The notes under the pieces were generated by a model, which was given only the letters and a program-made list of their open reading frames with translations, did not search any database and had not been told where the DNA came from. This document shows positions 29,663 through 42,245 of a stretch of 64,000 nucleotides of DNA, piece after piece (positions within the stretch are counted from its first letter, which is position 1; each line of letters starts with the position of its first letter). Source of the DNA: Methylotetracoccus oryzae (lineage in GTDB: Bacteria > Pseudomonadota > Gammaproteobacteria > Methylococcales > Methylococcaceae); contig NZ_SRSH01000022.1 in NCBI RefSeq assembly GCF_006175985.1, positions 19,551 through 83,550 on the forward strand, written 5' to 3'. Position numbers and translations under genes: made by a program.

Positions 29663-30412
29663 CTAAAGTTTGTAGCCGCGGTGGATCGCTACGACGCCCT
29701 GGGTCAGGTTGAAGTACTCGCAGCGCTCGAACCCGGCGGACTCCATCATTTGTTGCAGCGTGTCCTGGTCAGGGTGCTTGCGGATCGATTCCGCGAGATA
29801 GCGGTAGCTCTCGGCATCGTTCGCGACCAGCTTGCCGATGAACGGCAGCACCTTGAACGAATACAGGTCGTAAGTTTTGCGGAAAGTGTCGCCCGGTGGC
29901 CGGGAGAACTCCAGTACGATCAGTCGTCCGCCGGGCTTCAGCGCACGGAACATCGACTTCAGCGCGACGTCTTTGTGCGTGACATTGCGCAGACCGAAGG
30001 CGATGCAGACGCAGTCGAACGAAGCATCCGGAAATGGCAGTTGTTCGGCGTTGATCTGCGCGTAGGAAATCCCTTTGAGCACTCCGCCGTCGATCATCCG
30101 GTCGCGGCCGCGTTTGAGCATCTCGGCATTGATGTCCGACAGCACGACCCAGCCGGCCCGACCGACGCGCTGACGGAACAAGTCGGTCATGTCCCCGGTC
30201 CCGCCGGCGAGATCCAGCACCCGGTCGCCGTGGCGAACATGGCTCAGTTGCACCGCAATGCGTTTCCACAGGCGGTGAATGCCGAGCGACATCAGGTCGT
30301 TCATGACGTCGTATTTGCCGGCGACCGAGTCGAATACGGCGCGGACCATCGAGGCCTTTTCGTTGACCGGGACTTCCTTGAAGCCGAAGTGGGTTTTGTC
30401 GGTGTCGTTCAT
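29663..30412 (-). CDS. ubiE: Ubiquinone/menaquinone C-methyltransferase UbiE
   Basis: 249 aa from ATG 30412 ([14 protein letters not shown]), the usual length; a longer frame reaches back through the DUF971 gene and is rejected. It is a SAM-dependent class I methyltransferase adding the C-methyl group of ubiquinone (and menaquinone). Motif I is [10 protein letters not shown], and the family signatures [13 protein letters not shown] and [10 protein letters not shown] are present. First of the ubiE-ubiJ-ubiB series; 64 bp downstream of the DUF971 gene. Confidence 0.96.
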   Translation of the reverse strand: MNDTDKTHFGFKEVPVNEKASMVRAVFDSVAGKYDVMNDLMSLGIHRLWKRIAVQLSHVRHGDRVLDLAGGTGDMTDLFRQRVGRAGWVVLSDINAEMLKRGRDRMIDGGVLKGISYAQINAEQLPFPDASFDCVCIAFGLRNVTHKDVALKSMFRALKPGGRLIVLEFSRPPGDTFRKTYDLYSFKVLPFIGKLVANDAESYRYLAESIRKHPDQDTLQQMMESAGFERCEYFNLTQGVVAIHRGYKL

Positions 30413-30476
30413 CGGTCTTGTGTGGGGTCGGTCACGCCCTTGCTGTGCGGGAGCGTAAGGTTCGTGGGGTGCGGGT

Positions 30477-30839
30477 TCAAGCGCGCGGATGGCCTGCCGC
30501 GGCGCAGCGGGCAAGGTAGTCTCCCCACAGGCGGTCGCGGTTTCGGGCCATGTCGTAGAGCAGTTCCCAGGTATAGATGCCGGTGTTGTGGCCATCGCTG
30601 AAGTGCAGCTTCACCGCGTAGTTGCCGACCGGCTCGACGCTGTCGATCGTCACCGATTCCTTGTCGAGTTGCAGCATCTCCTGTCCCGGCCCGTGCCCGC
30701 GCACTTCGGCGGAAGGTGAATGCACGCGCAGGAATTCGTGGGTCAGTTCACCCCGGATGCCGTCCTCGAAAGCGATCTCGAAGATACGCGAGCGCGTATG
30801 GACCTTGATGTCGACGGGGATCGGTGTGGCCATGCTCAC
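30477..30839 (-). CDS. DUF971 (GBBH-like N-terminal domain) protein
   Basis: 120 aa from GTG 30839, which overlaps the hslU stop; ATG at 30833 is equally plausible. DUF971, related to the N-terminal domain of gamma-butyrobetaine hydroxylase, is recognised by [31 protein letters not shown] and [10 protein letters not shown]. The His/Cys arrangement in the related domain can bind zinc; here only scattered histidines are seen. Function is not established. Location between hslU and ubiE is the conserved gammaproteobacterial one. Confidence 0.9.
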   Translation of the reverse strand: MSMATPIPVDIKVHTRSRIFEIAFEDGIRGELTHEFLRVHSPSAEVRGHGPGQEMLQLDKESVTIDSVEPVGNYAVKLHFSDGHNTGIYTWELLYDMARNRDRLWGDYLARCAAAGHPRA

Positions 30840-32161
30840 AGGATGTAGCGGCTCAGGTCTTCGTCCATTGCCAGTTCGCCGAGGTGGGCGTCCACATAGG
30901 CACCGTCGATTACGATGGACTCTCCGTTGCGATCGGCGGCTTCAAAGGACACCGCCTCGAGCAGTTTCTCGAGCACCGTGTGCAGCCGGCGGGCGCCGAT
31001 GTTCTCGGTCCGTTCGTTGACTTCCCAGCTGATCTCGGCGATGCGCGAGAGCCCGTCGCGCGTGAACTGCAAAGCGACGCCCTCCGTTGCCAGCAGTGCG
31101 CTGTACTGTTCGGTCAGCGACGCGTCCGGCTCGGTCAGGATGCGCACGAAATCTCCGACCGACAACGCGTTCAGCTCGACGCGTATCGGGAAGCGTCCCT
31201 GCATTTCGGGAATCAGGTCCGATGGTTTCGACAGGTGGAAGGCGCCCGACGCGATGAACAGGATGTGGTCGGTGCGCACCATGCCGTGCTTGGTGCTGAC
31301 CGTGCAGCCCTCGACCAGCGGCAGCAGGTCGCGCTGGACGCCCTCGCGTGACACGTCCGGCCCACTGTATTCCGAGCGCCGGCAGATTTTGTCGATCTCG
31401 TCGAGGAACACGATGCCGTGCTGTTCTACCGAGGCCAGCGCGCGCAGCTTGATGTCCTCCTCGTTGACCATTCGGGCCGCTTCCTCGTCGCGGAGCAGCT
31501 TCCGCGCATCCCGAATCCGCAGCTTGCGGTTGCGGGTGCGTCCGCTGTGCATGTTCTGGAAGAGGTTCTGGAGCTGGCTGCTCATTTCTTCCATGCCGGG
31601 CGGCGCCATGATCTCGACGCCAATCGGCGAAGCCTGCACCTCGAGTTCGATTTCCTTGTCGTCCAGTTCCCCGTCGCGGAGCTTCTGGCGGAATTTCTGG
31701 CGCGTCGGCGACTCGGGCGCGTCGGCCTCGGCCGTCCAGTTGCTCGCCTTCGGCAACAGCACGTCGAGAATACGTTCCTCGGCGGCCAGTTCGGCCCGTT
31801 CCTGGACGCGGGACAGTTCGCCCTGCCGCGTCATTTTGATCGCGGCGTCGAGCAGATCGCGGACGATCGACTCCACGTCGCGACCCACATAGCCGACTTC
31901 GGTGAACTTGGTGGCCTCGACCTTGATGAATGGGGCATTCGCGAGGCGGGCCAGGCGGCGGGCGATTTCGGTCTTGCCGACGCCGGTCGGGCCGATCATC
32001 AGGATGTTCTTGGGGGTGATCTCATCGCGCAGCGCTTCCGGAACGTGCATGCGACGCCACCGATTGCGCAGCGCGATCGCCACCGCCCGCTTGGCCTCGT
32101 TCTGCCCGACGATATGCTTGTCGAGTTCGTGGACGATCTCCCGAGGCGTCATTTCGCTCAT
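30836..32161 (-). CDS. hslU: HslU (ClpY), ATPase subunit of the HslVU protease
   Basis: 441 aa. AAA+ unfoldase that feeds substrates to HslV. Walker [12 protein letters not shown] (about 56-66), Walker [12 protein letters not shown], the pore motif GYVGRD, and the C-terminal peptide ending in LSRYIL that docks to HslV. The I-domain insertion (about 110-240) is present. The ATG overlaps the hslV stop (ATGA). Probably expressed with hslV under heat-shock control. Confidence 0.97.
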   Translation of the reverse strand: MSEMTPREIVHELDKHIVGQNEAKRAVAIALRNRWRRMHVPEALRDEITPKNILMIGPTGVGKTEIARRLARLANAPFIKVEATKFTEVGYVGRDVESIVRDLLDAAIKMTRQGELSRVQERAELAAEERILDVLLPKASNWTAEADAPESPTRQKFRQKLRDGELDDKEIELEVQASPIGVEIMAPPGMEEMSSQLQNLFQNMHSGRTRNRKLRIRDARKLLRDEEAARMVNEEDIKLRALASVEQHGIVFLDEIDKICRRSEYSGPDVSREGVQRDLLPLVEGCTVSTKHGMVRTDHILFIASGAFHLSKPSDLIPEMQGRFPIRVELNALSVGDFVRILTEPDASLTEQYSALLATEGVALQFTRDGLSRIAEISWEVNERTENIGARRLHTVLEKLLEAVSFEAADRNGESIVIDGAYVDAHLGELAMDEDLSRYIL

Positions 32162-32721
32162 GATTCTGTGGCTTCGTCGGAGGCGGCCTCGAGTTCTTCG
32201 ATGACCAGACTGCGGTTGGTGTAGATGCAGATGTCGCTAGCGATGGTCAGCGATTGTTCGACGACGGTACGCGCATCGAGCGTCGTGTGTTCGAGCAGGG
32301 CCCGCGCCGCGGCCTGAGCGTAGGGGCCGCCTGAGCCGATGGCGATCAGACCTTGCTCCGGTTCGATCACGTCGCCATTGCCGGAGATGATCAGCGAGGC
32401 CTTGCTGTCGGCGATCGCCAGCAGGGCTTCGAGGCGGCGCAGCATCCGGTCAGTCCGCCAATCCTTGACCAGTTCCACGGCCGCCTTGGTCAGGTTGCCG
32501 CGGTGCTTCTCGAGCTGTCCCTCGAAGCGCTCGAACAGGGTGAAGGCATCGGCCGTCGCGCCGGCAAATCCGGCAATCACGCGGCCGTGGTACAGGCGCC
32601 GCACTTTGCGTGCGTTGCCCTTCATGACCGTATTGCCCATCGTGACCTGGCCGTCGCCGCCGATGACGACCGTGTTGCCGCGCCGCACCGAGACGATCGT
32701 CGTGCCGTGAAACTGTTCCAA
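32158..32721 (-). CDS. hslV: HslV (ClpQ), proteasome-like peptidase subunit
   Basis: 187 aa from TTG 32721, which has AGGAG 8 nt upstream. The N-terminal threonine nucleophile is T7 after removal of a short propeptide ([10 protein letters not shown]), as in other HslV with this leader. Catalytic-site neighbours such as the [15 protein letters not shown] segment and [14 protein letters not shown] are intact. With HslU it forms a two-ring cytoplasmic protease that degrades unfolded and regulatory proteins. First gene of the hslV-hslU-DUF971-ubiEJB run. Confidence 0.96.
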   Translation of the reverse strand: MEQFHGTTIVSVRRGNTVVIGGDGQVTMGNTVMKGNARKVRRLYHGRVIAGFAGATADAFTLFERFEGQLEKHRGNLTKAAVELVKDWRTDRMLRRLEALLAIADSKASLIISGNGDVIEPEQGLIAIGSGGPYAQAAARALLEHTTLDARTVVEQSLTIASDICIYTNRSLVIEELEAASDEATES

Positions 32722-33067
32722 ACTGCCCGCTCCTCATCGAAACGCGAATTCTACATGAACCCGGATGTTCTGTTTCGGCTCCGCCGGTGGAGTTTATCGG
32801 GGGCGGGCTGTGAGCGCTTTCGGCTGTGGATCGCTCCGGCATCCCCCGACTGCGCCGCCTGTCACCGGACCGTAACAGAGATCGCGTAAGGTTCGGAAAG
32901 TTGCAGCGCCGGCTCTTCGCGCGTGTCAGGCGGCATGAGCGTAGGATAGGTGTGTCGGTGTGACTGGTGTCTCTTCAAAGCGGCGGCGAGGTCGCCGAAA
33001 GCCTGCCCACGGGATGTAGGGGTGGGGTTTTCGGCCGGTTCGAGCAGCGACTGGATGAAAATCAGGC
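32722..33067. other. 346-bp divergent intergenic region
   Basis: It separates hslV (minus) from the P-type ATPase (plus). It holds the candidate heat-shock promoter listed separately near hslV. For the ATPase only AGG just before ATG 33068 is visible, with no strong promoter motif. No further feature is recognised. Confidence 0.5.
32793..32824 (-). promoter_or_regulatory. Candidate sigma-32 (heat-shock) promoter of hslVU
   Basis: On the minus strand GCCGAAA (32824-32818) is followed after about 15 bp by CCCCGATAAA (to 32793). This resembles the sigma-32 pattern CTTGAAA then CCCCAT-T at 13-15 bp. It lies about 70 bp before the hslV start and hslVU is heat-shock controlled in other gammaproteobacteria. 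The match to the -35 element is partial. Confidence 0.35.
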
Positions 33068-36148
<3,081 letters not shown>

Positions 36149-36151
36149 GCC

Positions 36152-37339
36152 ATGACCAAGAGCTTCCTGTTTACGTCCGAGTCTGTCACCGAAGGCCACC
36201 CGGATCGGGTCTGTGACATCATCAGCGATGCCGTGGTGGATCGCTTTCTGCAGCAGGATCCGTACACCCGCGTGCTGACAGAATGCGCCTTGTCGAAGAA
36301 CGTGGTGTTTCTGGCAGCGCGGTTTGCGTCCAAGGCGGTCGTGGACATCCCGGAGGTCGCGCGCAACGCGATCGCCGAAATCGGGTACCACCCGCAGGAG
36401 TTCAACGCCTCCGACTGCACCGTCGTGACGAGCTTTGTCGCCCAGTCATTGGATAATCGCGCCGAGCAGGACGAGGCCGGACTGAGCGACCGGGAACTGG
36501 ACCGGATCGTGGTTCGCAATCAGGTCACTCAGTTCGGCTACGCATGTACCCAGACGCCGGAGTTGCTGCCGTTTCCGATCGTGATCGCCAACCGGCTCGC
36601 ACACCAGTTGACCGCGGCGCGGCGCGAACGCAAGGTCGCCTATCTGTCACCCGACTGCACGACCCAGGTCGGCGTGGAGTTCGACTGCGGGCGCCCTACA
36701 CGTATCCACAGCATCACTTTGATCGCCGGGACGCACGGTGTGCCGGACTTGGGAGCTGCCGAGTTGCGCAGGGATCTGATGCAGTGGGTCATTGCCCCCG
36801 TCTTCGGTCATGAGGAAATCCAACCCGATGAGCGCAGCGAAATCTTCGTGAACCCCCGGGGCATGCTTCACAAGAGCGGACCGGCCGCGCATTCCGGCAT
36901 GACCGGCCGCAAGACCGCCAGCGACAGTTATGGCGGATTTGCCCGCCAGTCAGGGTCGGCCCTGAGCGGCAAGGATCCGATGCGCATCGATCGTGTCGGC
37001 GCCTATGCCGCCCGCTACGCCGCCAAGAACGTGGTTGCGGCGGGCCTGGCCGAGCAATGCGAGGTCCAGCTCAGCTACAGCATCGGCCAGGCACGCCCCG
37101 TCAGTCTGGTGATTTCGACCTTCGGCACGGGATCCGTCAGCGAGGAAGTCATCAAGGCGAGGCTCGAGGAGCACTTCGATTTTCGTCTCGGCGCGATCAT
37201 CCGCGATTTCGATCTGCGACGCCTGTCAACGCGGAACAAGGGAGGCTTCTATCGCAAGTTGCCGTCCCACGGCCACTTCGGTTCATCCTTCACCGAGTTG
37301 CCGTGGGAGCGCGTCGATCGGGCCAGCGCGCTGCGCTGA
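36152..37339 (+). CDS. Divergent S-adenosylmethionine synthetase (MetK paralogue)
   Basis: 395 aa, the length of MetK. Conserved: FTSESVTEGHPD (7-18), FGYACTQT (128-135), TGRK and SDSYGG (251-262), SGKDP (272-276) and AAYAARYxAKN-like AYAARYAAKN. Changed: the canonical active-site loop GAGDQG reads VVRNQV at 120-125, losing the glycines and replacing the Asp by Asn, and the GGGAFSGKDP segment reads GSALSGKDP. It may be a specialised, slow or inactive SAM synthetase. A canonical metK is not in this window. It starts 3 bp after the ATPase stop. The C-terminal HGHFG is retained. Confidence 0.85.
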   Translation: MTKSFLFTSESVTEGHPDRVCDIISDAVVDRFLQQDPYTRVLTECALSKNVVFLAARFASKAVVDIPEVARNAIAEIGYHPQEFNASDCTVVTSFVAQSLDNRAEQDEAGLSDRELDRIVVRNQVTQFGYACTQTPELLPFPIVIANRLAHQLTAARRERKVAYLSPDCTTQVGVEFDCGRPTRIHSITLIAGTHGVPDLGAAELRRDLMQWVIAPVFGHEEIQPDERSEIFVNPRGMLHKSGPAAHSGMTGRKTASDSYGGFARQSGSALSGKDPMRIDRVGAYAARYAAKNVVAAGLAEQCEVQLSYSIGQARPVSLVISTFGTGSVSEEVIKARLEEHFDFRLGAIIRDFDLRRLSTRNKGGFYRKLPSHGHFGSSFTELPWERVDRASALR

Positions 37340-37454
37340 GCTGCGTCTAAGGAAGCACTGACTCGGCGGCGAGCGGTCGGGTACTCCGGCCAAGATGCCG
37401 TCGGGCAGGCGACCGCGGGGGCCACACTACCACTCCCGCCGATCGGATTTTCGA

Positions 37455-37739
37455 TCACGGCGAGCGGCCGGCGCCGGCAGAACCGGCCTGGAAGCCAGCT
37501 TCGTAAGATTGCTGTTTCGATCGCTGGTACCGATCGGTCAGCAATCCGCCCAATAGGCCCACCCCAGCGCCGATTCCGGCGCCCATGCCCGCATTTCCGG
37601 CGATCGCACCGATCACGGCGCCGCCTGCCGCGCCCATACCGGCGCCACTCAGAGCCCGCTGCTGGGTGGGGCTCATGTCCGCACAGCCGGCGCTCATCAC
37701 AGCCGCGATCACCGGTATCACCTTGTAAGCCGTCTTCAT
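37455..37739 (-). CDS. Glycine-zipper lipoprotein
   Basis: 94 aa, with AGGAG about 9 nt before ATG 37739. A lipoprotein signal ends in MSAGC (C19). The mature part is dominated by a glycine-zipper (GAGMGAAGGAVIGAIAGNAG, then further GxxxG repeats), followed by a polar tail with Arg/Gln/Ser. Such small outer-membrane lipoproteins (YMGG or SlyB-like) stabilise the envelope; the exact role is unknown. Upstream of it, on the same strand, is the Rap1a-like gene (15 bp). Confidence 0.85.
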   Translation of the reverse strand: MKTAYKVIPVIAAVMSAGCADMSPTQQRALSGAGMGAAGGAVIGAIAGNAGMGAGIGAGVGLLGGLLTDRYQRSKQQSYEAGFQAGSAGAGRSP

Positions 37740-37754
37740 GTCATGACTCCTGGT

Positions 37755-38192
37755 TCAGGGGTTCTTGCCGGTCCGGGTCTGCTGTGGGCAGGGCCATTGT
37801 GCCATCGCCCACCGGACGACGCCGTCCAGCGGGGTTTCGCTGCCATATTGCGGATTCGCCAGATGCCACTGCACGAACAGGGCTGCGCCCTGATCGCGCG
37901 TGACCCGTTGATCCTGGCAGTACAGGCTGTCCTTCAGCGCTGCCTGACTGACATCGTCGTAGTGACGGACGCCGAGGATGAACCCCTCACAGAAATGGAT
38001 GGCGGCGATCCGGTTGGGATCGTCGGGTCGCGCGCTGCAGAGACTGACCAGGTCTGCGGTGGTCCGCAGCAGAAAGTTATCGGTCGTCACCGGGCTGCTC
38101 ACCCGGACCGGTGCGGGCCCGGCGCGGCAGACCGATCCCGGAATTGCCGCCAGCAGCAGTAGCCCCGCCGCGAGCGTCGTCTTGGTTTTCAT
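37755..38192 (-). CDS. Rap1a/Tai-family periplasmic protein
   Basis: 145 aa from ATG 38192, with AGGAG 8 nt upstream. A signal peptide (about 1-24) is followed by the Rap1a/Tai fold pattern: LVSLC, FCEGFILGVRHYDD, a VTRDQGAALFVQWHLANP segment and AMAQWPCP with regularly placed cysteines. The family includes immunity proteins for type VI secretion amidase effectors, but also many lone periplasmic members. No effector or secretion gene is nearby, so an immunity role is not supported. It precedes the glycine-zipper gene by 15 bp. Confidence 0.75.
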   Translation of the reverse strand: MKTKTTLAAGLLLLAAIPGSVCRAGPAPVRVSSPVTTDNFLLRTTADLVSLCSARPDDPNRIAAIHFCEGFILGVRHYDDVSQAALKDSLYCQDQRVTRDQGAALFVQWHLANPQYGSETPLDGVVRWAMAQWPCPQQTRTGKNP

Positions 38193-38773
38193 CGTAGGTT
38201 CTCCTGATTCATGTTGCCGTGTGGAATCCTGGGTTCGGTGGCAGCTTGCGGTCATACGGGATGCGGCTGCTCCGGTTCATCGGAGGGCGTGGAGCCTCCA
38301 GTGGCGGACTCCCGTGGTGCGCGGACTCCGCCATTCCCTTCTCCCCGCAACGACACTGCATGGTGCAGCCGCATCATCCATTCCGGCCCGGCCGGAAAGC
38401 ACGAGGGCGAAGTCCGCGGACCTGTCCCGAGATGCGCACTCCGCGTGCACCATGCCTTCCGGCGAAAGTAGCTGTCAAGGGTTCTCCGGCGGCAGCCGCC
38501 GGAGAATTCCGGGCCAACTGCTTGACCCCTGCTTATCGTTTCGGATTAACTGCAGCCCACGGCACCAGTCCAGGGTCCGGGCCTGCTCCGCAGCAGCCGC
38601 ATCCCGTTCCACGGGAGCCTCCGGGCCAAGACCTGGCCGGACGGCATTCGGTGTCGTGATGCCCCGATGCGATCTCGCGGTTGCCAGCTCACTGGCTGTC
38701 TTGCAGGGGGCGAACAAGCTGGTGTCGCGATCTGGAAACGACAACAAGAGACTAACAACGAGGAGGATGAGCT
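38193..38773. other. 581-bp intergenic region with a strong hairpin
   Basis: Divergent promoters for the Rap1a-like gene and the DUF2892 gene are expected here. The region includes the perfect hairpin at 38482-38506. Two imperfect inverted segments flank about 38320-38460 (GGTGCGCGGACTCCGCC-like and GGCGAAGTCCGCGGACC). Frames across it lack ribosome-binding sites. Confidence 0.5.
38482..38506. repeat. Perfect 11-bp stem, 3-nt loop hairpin
   Basis: TTCTCCGGCGG (38482-38492), loop CAG, CCGCCGGAGAA (38496-38506). No T-run follows on either strand, so it is not a canonical terminator. It could be an extragenic palindrome or a protein-binding site. Confidence 0.6.
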
Positions 38774-38971
38774 ATGAACCTGGTGAAAAATGTCGGCAAA
38801 GTCGACAAGACGGTGCGTATCGCGGTGGGAGCGTTGCTGGTCGTTCTGGCTGCGACGGGAACCATCGGTGTCTGGGGTTGGATAGGCCTTCTTCCCTTGG
38901 CCACCGGCTTCATGGGTACCTGCCCCGCGTATACGGTGATGGGCATCAGCACGACCGATACCAAGGCCTGA
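38774..38971 (+). CDS. DUF2892 inner-membrane protein (YgaP C-terminal type)
   Basis: 65 aa, with GAGGAGGATGAG just upstream of ATG 38774. The pattern NVGKVDKTVRIAVGALLV, then two membrane helices and FMGTCPAYTVMGI, is the DUF2892 signature. The conserved Cys in TCPAY is present. Such proteins are found free or fused to rhodanese domains (YgaP); the function is unknown, perhaps transport of sulfur or cyanide-related products. Stands alone. Confidence 0.92.
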   Translation: MNLVKNVGKVDKTVRIAVGALLVVLAATGTIGVWGWIGLLPLATGFMGTCPAYTVMGISTTDTKA

Positions 38972-39671
38972 AAGACAGTCGCCTCAGTTCGCGGTCGGTT
39001 GGTCGGGTGCAGGGGCTTCGGAAAGGCTGGCAGGGGCGCGATGAACCGGGAATATCCCCTGCCACCTAACTCCTGAACACCGCAGTTGCCAGCGCAGGCC
39101 CTTAGCCTGCCCGTTGCTTGTACTGGGTTTGCTTAACGCATGATCGCCATCGCGCGATGGGCGCTCCGGTGCGGACGTCGTGGGGTTTCGGGGTCAGGCC
39201 GGGTATGGTCCGGTCTCGATGCCCCGCCCGCTTTTGGCGAAAGCCCCGATACGACGGCCCCAACGCTGTCGTTCCGACTCGTCCCAAAGGGGCGTTGAGC
39301 GGGCGCACTCCCTAACCCAAGACAGCCCCAAACCCGGCTGCTTCGGTGTGTCGTCTGGACGCCTTGCTTCCTGTCGCCGCGCGGACCGGCAACTCGCTGG
39401 CCGGCGGCTTGGCTACACCCCCGATGGTTTATCACGGCCTGATCCAACCTACTGTCGCCGCGGCGCTCGCTATCGGGCACTTGAAGTGCGTTCGACACGC
39501 TACTGCCTGGCGCGCTGCTCTGATCATCCGACTCGCACCATCTCTCAACGCGTCCTCAATATCGCTCCGCTGCCACGCTGACGCAATACGTAAGACTACG
39601 TAGACGGAGCCCGGACCTGACACAGCGGACGTTGTCCGGACTGGCCGCTCAGGCCGCGCCGGCGGCCGCTT
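38972..39671. other. 700-bp gap without recognisable gene
   Basis: It lies between the DUF2892 gene and the 3' end of lnt. Every frame is short, Arg/Ser/Pro-rich and without ribosome-binding site. I looked for tmRNA, RNase P RNA, 6S RNA, SRP RNA and tRNA signatures and saw none. Short GC-rich inverted segments occur near 39190-39330, but no strong structure is evident by eye. Confidence 0.55.
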
Positions 39672-41237
39672 TCAGCGGCGCCCGGCCAGGTACAGGCCCC
39701 ACGCAAGTGCCCCGGCCAGCGTAGCCCAGAGCAGCGAAGGAACTAGGTAGAAGTGCGCTTGGTAAAAAGTGGCTTCCGGATCGCGCCGATACGGTATCGA
39801 ATACACGCCGGCCCAGCGCTCGTGCACCGGTGACAGGGCCAGCACGTTCCCTGAGGCCAAGGCGGCGGTTGAGATTCCAGTATTCGTCGAGCGCAGGACC
39901 GGACGGCGAAACTCGACGCTGCGCGCGAGCGTCATGTAGAGGTGCTGGTAGGGTTCCTGCCAGCTTCCGTACCACGAGTCGTTCGTTGCGTTGACGATAA
40001 ACTGCGCGCCCAGATCGGCCAGTGCCCGCGTGAAGCTTGGAAAAAGGCTTTCGTAGCAGATCTGCGGACCGATCCGATAGCCGTCCAGTTTCAACAATGT
40101 CGTCGGGCCCGGGCCCCGTGCGAACTCGCCGATCGGTGGCAGCCAGTCGCGCAGACCGGGAAACAGGTTCTCGCCCGGTATGTACTCGCCGAAGGCAAGC
40201 AGCACCGATTTGGCGTAGTGCGGCGGTACCAGTCGACCGTTGCGATCCAGCGTGAACAGGGCATTGGTGAGACGCCGCGAGGTCCGGTCGACACCGTAAG
40301 CCCCCGTGATCAGCGGCAGTTCGAGCCGACGCAACTCCTCGGCGAGTTCCAGCTGGTATTCGCTCGGTTTGATGTCCGCGCCCAGAAAGGCCGGGAAGGC
40401 GGTTTCCGGCCAGATCGCGAAATCGATCGGCCTCGCCTGGGCCTTGACGGCCTGGTCGGTCAACTCGAGATAGCGGCGAAGGATCGAGCCCTGATAGGCG
40501 TTGCCCAGTTCGGCGGCCATCTTCTCGGCGTTGCCGATATTGCCTTGTACCAAGAGGACGGACACGCTGGCATCGGGCGGCGGGAGCCGGCGAGCAAGGG
40601 TGAGCCCGCCGAGGTTGAGCAGTACGAAGGCCGCGGCGACCGCGCCCAGGAAAATACCACCGCGCCTGTTGCGCCGGTTCCGCCAGGCATAAAGCAGCGG
40701 CCAGTTGCACAGTAGCGTCGCCGCGCTGAGGCCGCTGAAGCCGACGAACTCTGCCCAATGGAATAGTGGGACCCCTGCCGCGTACCAGGAATAACCGAAA
40801 TTCCAGTCGAACAAGGTCGGCGAGTAGGCTTCAGAAAGGGTCGTAATCAAGGCCAGCATGCCGATCGACAGCGGTTCGGGCCAGCCGAATGCCTGCCGAC
40901 CCAGGAACCAGGCCGCTCCTGCCAACGGCACGAACAGGTGGGCCAGCAGCGCAAACGCGATCATGCCGATTCCGGCCACCAGCCAGTTCAGGTGAGCGAA
41001 CTCATGCAGCAGATAGGTGACCCAGTTGAAACCGATCAGTGTGAAAACGGAAGCGGTCAACACGCCGCCCAGCACCACGCGCCGAAGGGACACTTGCCGT
41101 TGCCAGAACAGCCACAGAGGTACGAAACAGAACAATGAGGCCCATGGGGGGAACGGAATGTAGCTGGTGCCGATCATCACGCCGGACAGCAACGGGAGCA
41201 GCCAGTCCTTGCGGCAGGGCACGGGGGGTATTCTCAT
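39672..41237 (-). CDS. lnt: Apolipoprotein N-acyltransferase Lnt
   Basis: 521 aa from ATG 41237 (a TTG six bases upstream is in frame). It adds the third acyl chain to lipoproteins in the inner membrane. About seven membrane helices precede a nitrilase-like domain. The catalytic residues are visible: Glu in AIWPETAFPAF, Lys in YAKSVLLAFGEYIPG and Cys in QICYESLFPSF. A last helix closes the protein (LLWATLAGALAWGLYLA). Length is typical (about 510). Its products in this window include several lipoproteins. The usual neighbour corC/ybeX is absent. Confidence 0.96.
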   Translation of the reverse strand: MRIPPVPCRKDWLLPLLSGVMIGTSYIPFPPWASLFCFVPLWLFWQRQVSLRRVVLGGVLTASVFTLIGFNWVTYLLHEFAHLNWLVAGIGMIAFALLAHLFVPLAGAAWFLGRQAFGWPEPLSIGMLALITTLSEAYSPTLFDWNFGYSWYAAGVPLFHWAEFVGFSGLSAATLLCNWPLLYAWRNRRNRRGGIFLGAVAAAFVLLNLGGLTLARRLPPPDASVSVLLVQGNIGNAEKMAAELGNAYQGSILRRYLELTDQAVKAQARPIDFAIWPETAFPAFLGADIKPSEYQLELAEELRRLELPLITGAYGVDRTSRRLTNALFTLDRNGRLVPPHYAKSVLLAFGEYIPGENLFPGLRDWLPPIGEFARGPGPTTLLKLDGYRIGPQICYESLFPSFTRALADLGAQFIVNATNDSWYGSWQEPYQHLYMTLARSVEFRRPVLRSTNTGISTAALASGNVLALSPVHERWAGVYSIPYRRDPEATFYQAHFYLVPSLLWATLAGALAWGLYLAGRR

Positions 41238-41522
41238 CGACAACTCGATTGTACGGACGAAGCGAAAGGGGGCGGACGCGGACGCGCGGCTCGGTGCTCG
41301 GGATAATCGTCCGGGCCGCGTCTTGAGGCAGGTGGGTTATCCGTAGCGCGGGCCGCGGGGTATCGCCGGCGCATATGCTACGCGGAGGTGTGTGTCAGGT
41401 CTATTTCGGCCGCGGCGTGGACGAAGTCGCGGCGAGTGAGAGTCGGGCCGTTGCCGTGCCCGGGGGGCGTAAAGGGCCGGTCGCGGCTGGACCGACCCTT
41501 AAGGAATGAAGGGCGATTCGCT

Positions 41523-42245
41523 TCAGGCTGCCGGCAGTTTCCGCGCGGAAGCCGGGGCTTGGGCTTCCGTCCGCTTCGGTACGGGGGCGGTCAGGGTTCG
41601 GAAGCCGATGATACCCATGATGCCGAAGAAAATGGCCACCGCGGTCCAGGTCAGTTTGCCCAGCCATGAACCGGTCTGTGCTGGTGCCGGCAGACCAACG
41701 CTGAATGGTATGCGCACGCGGTCATCCTCGGAGAACGGATCCTCGCCGACGCTGACAATCAGCGCATAATGCCCGGGTTGCGCGATGTCGACGTGCGTTT
41801 CGGCCGTACCGTTCTTGTAAACCTGTCGGGGTGTCTCGACCAGCGTGCGGACTTCCTTGGGTGGCGCGCCGTCCGCGGAGTAGCTTTCCTCGACGACGCG
41901 CAGCGCGACCGGCAGTTTGCGCACATCGCGGTCCAACAGATCCACGGTCAGGAACGTTTCTCCGACGGAAGGAACTTCCTGGCAGTACTTGGCGAATTCT
42001 GTGGCCTCGTTGCGTTGGCGACCCTTCTGCAAGGCGGTGAAGTGCATTGCATAAAAGTCGTTGGCAATGAGGCAGGTCATTGAGGCGCCCTGGTACATCT
42101 GCCGTCCATTGTCGATGCTTCGCGTCGGTCCGTTCGCGGCTTCTGCCGCGCTGGCAACGCCGAAGGCCAGGATTGCTCCACCGACGCAGCGGCGGAACAC
42201 GCTCGAGGCCGGATGGGAGGCTTCAGGGTTTCTGTGGTGGCGCAT
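41523..42245 (-). CDS. Membrane-anchored periplasmic protein of the CopC operon
   Basis: 240 aa, with AGGAGA 7 nt before ATG 42245, inside the copC tail (23-bp overlap). A signal sequence (to about residue 37) precedes a beta-rich periplasmic part. Two parts stand out: MTCLIANDFYAMHF with a Cys and Met/His near it, and the Ig-like GHYALIVSVGEDPF. One C-terminal membrane helix (about 193-215) anchors it. I do not recognise a named family; layout recalls the periplasmic accessory proteins next to copper and monooxygenase genes in methanotrophs and nitrifiers. Last gene of the four-gene operon. Confidence 0.7.
   Translation of the reverse strand: MRHHRNPEASHPASSVFRRCVGGAILAFGVASAAEAANGPTRSIDNGRQMYQGASMTCLIANDFYAMHFTALQKGRQRNEATEFAKYCQEVPSVGETFLTVDLLDRDVRKLPVALRVVEESYSADGAPPKEVRTLVETPRQVYKNGTAETHVDIAQPGHYALIVSVGEDPFSEDDRVRIPFSVGLPAPAQTGSWLGKLTWTAVAIFFGIMGIIGFRTLTAPVPKRTEAQAPASARKLPAA

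Noticed and set aside
37455..38192. Type VI secretion immunity module
   Set aside because: A Rap1a-like gene alone, without effector or secretion genes, does not support it.
39133..39498. Arg/Ser/Pro-rich frame in the 700-bp gap before lnt
   Set aside because: No start signal or family pattern; such frames arise in non-coding GC-rich DNA.
38972..39671. Possible structured RNA (tmRNA, RNase P, 6S)
   Set aside because: No hallmark motif of these RNAs was found on either strand by eye.
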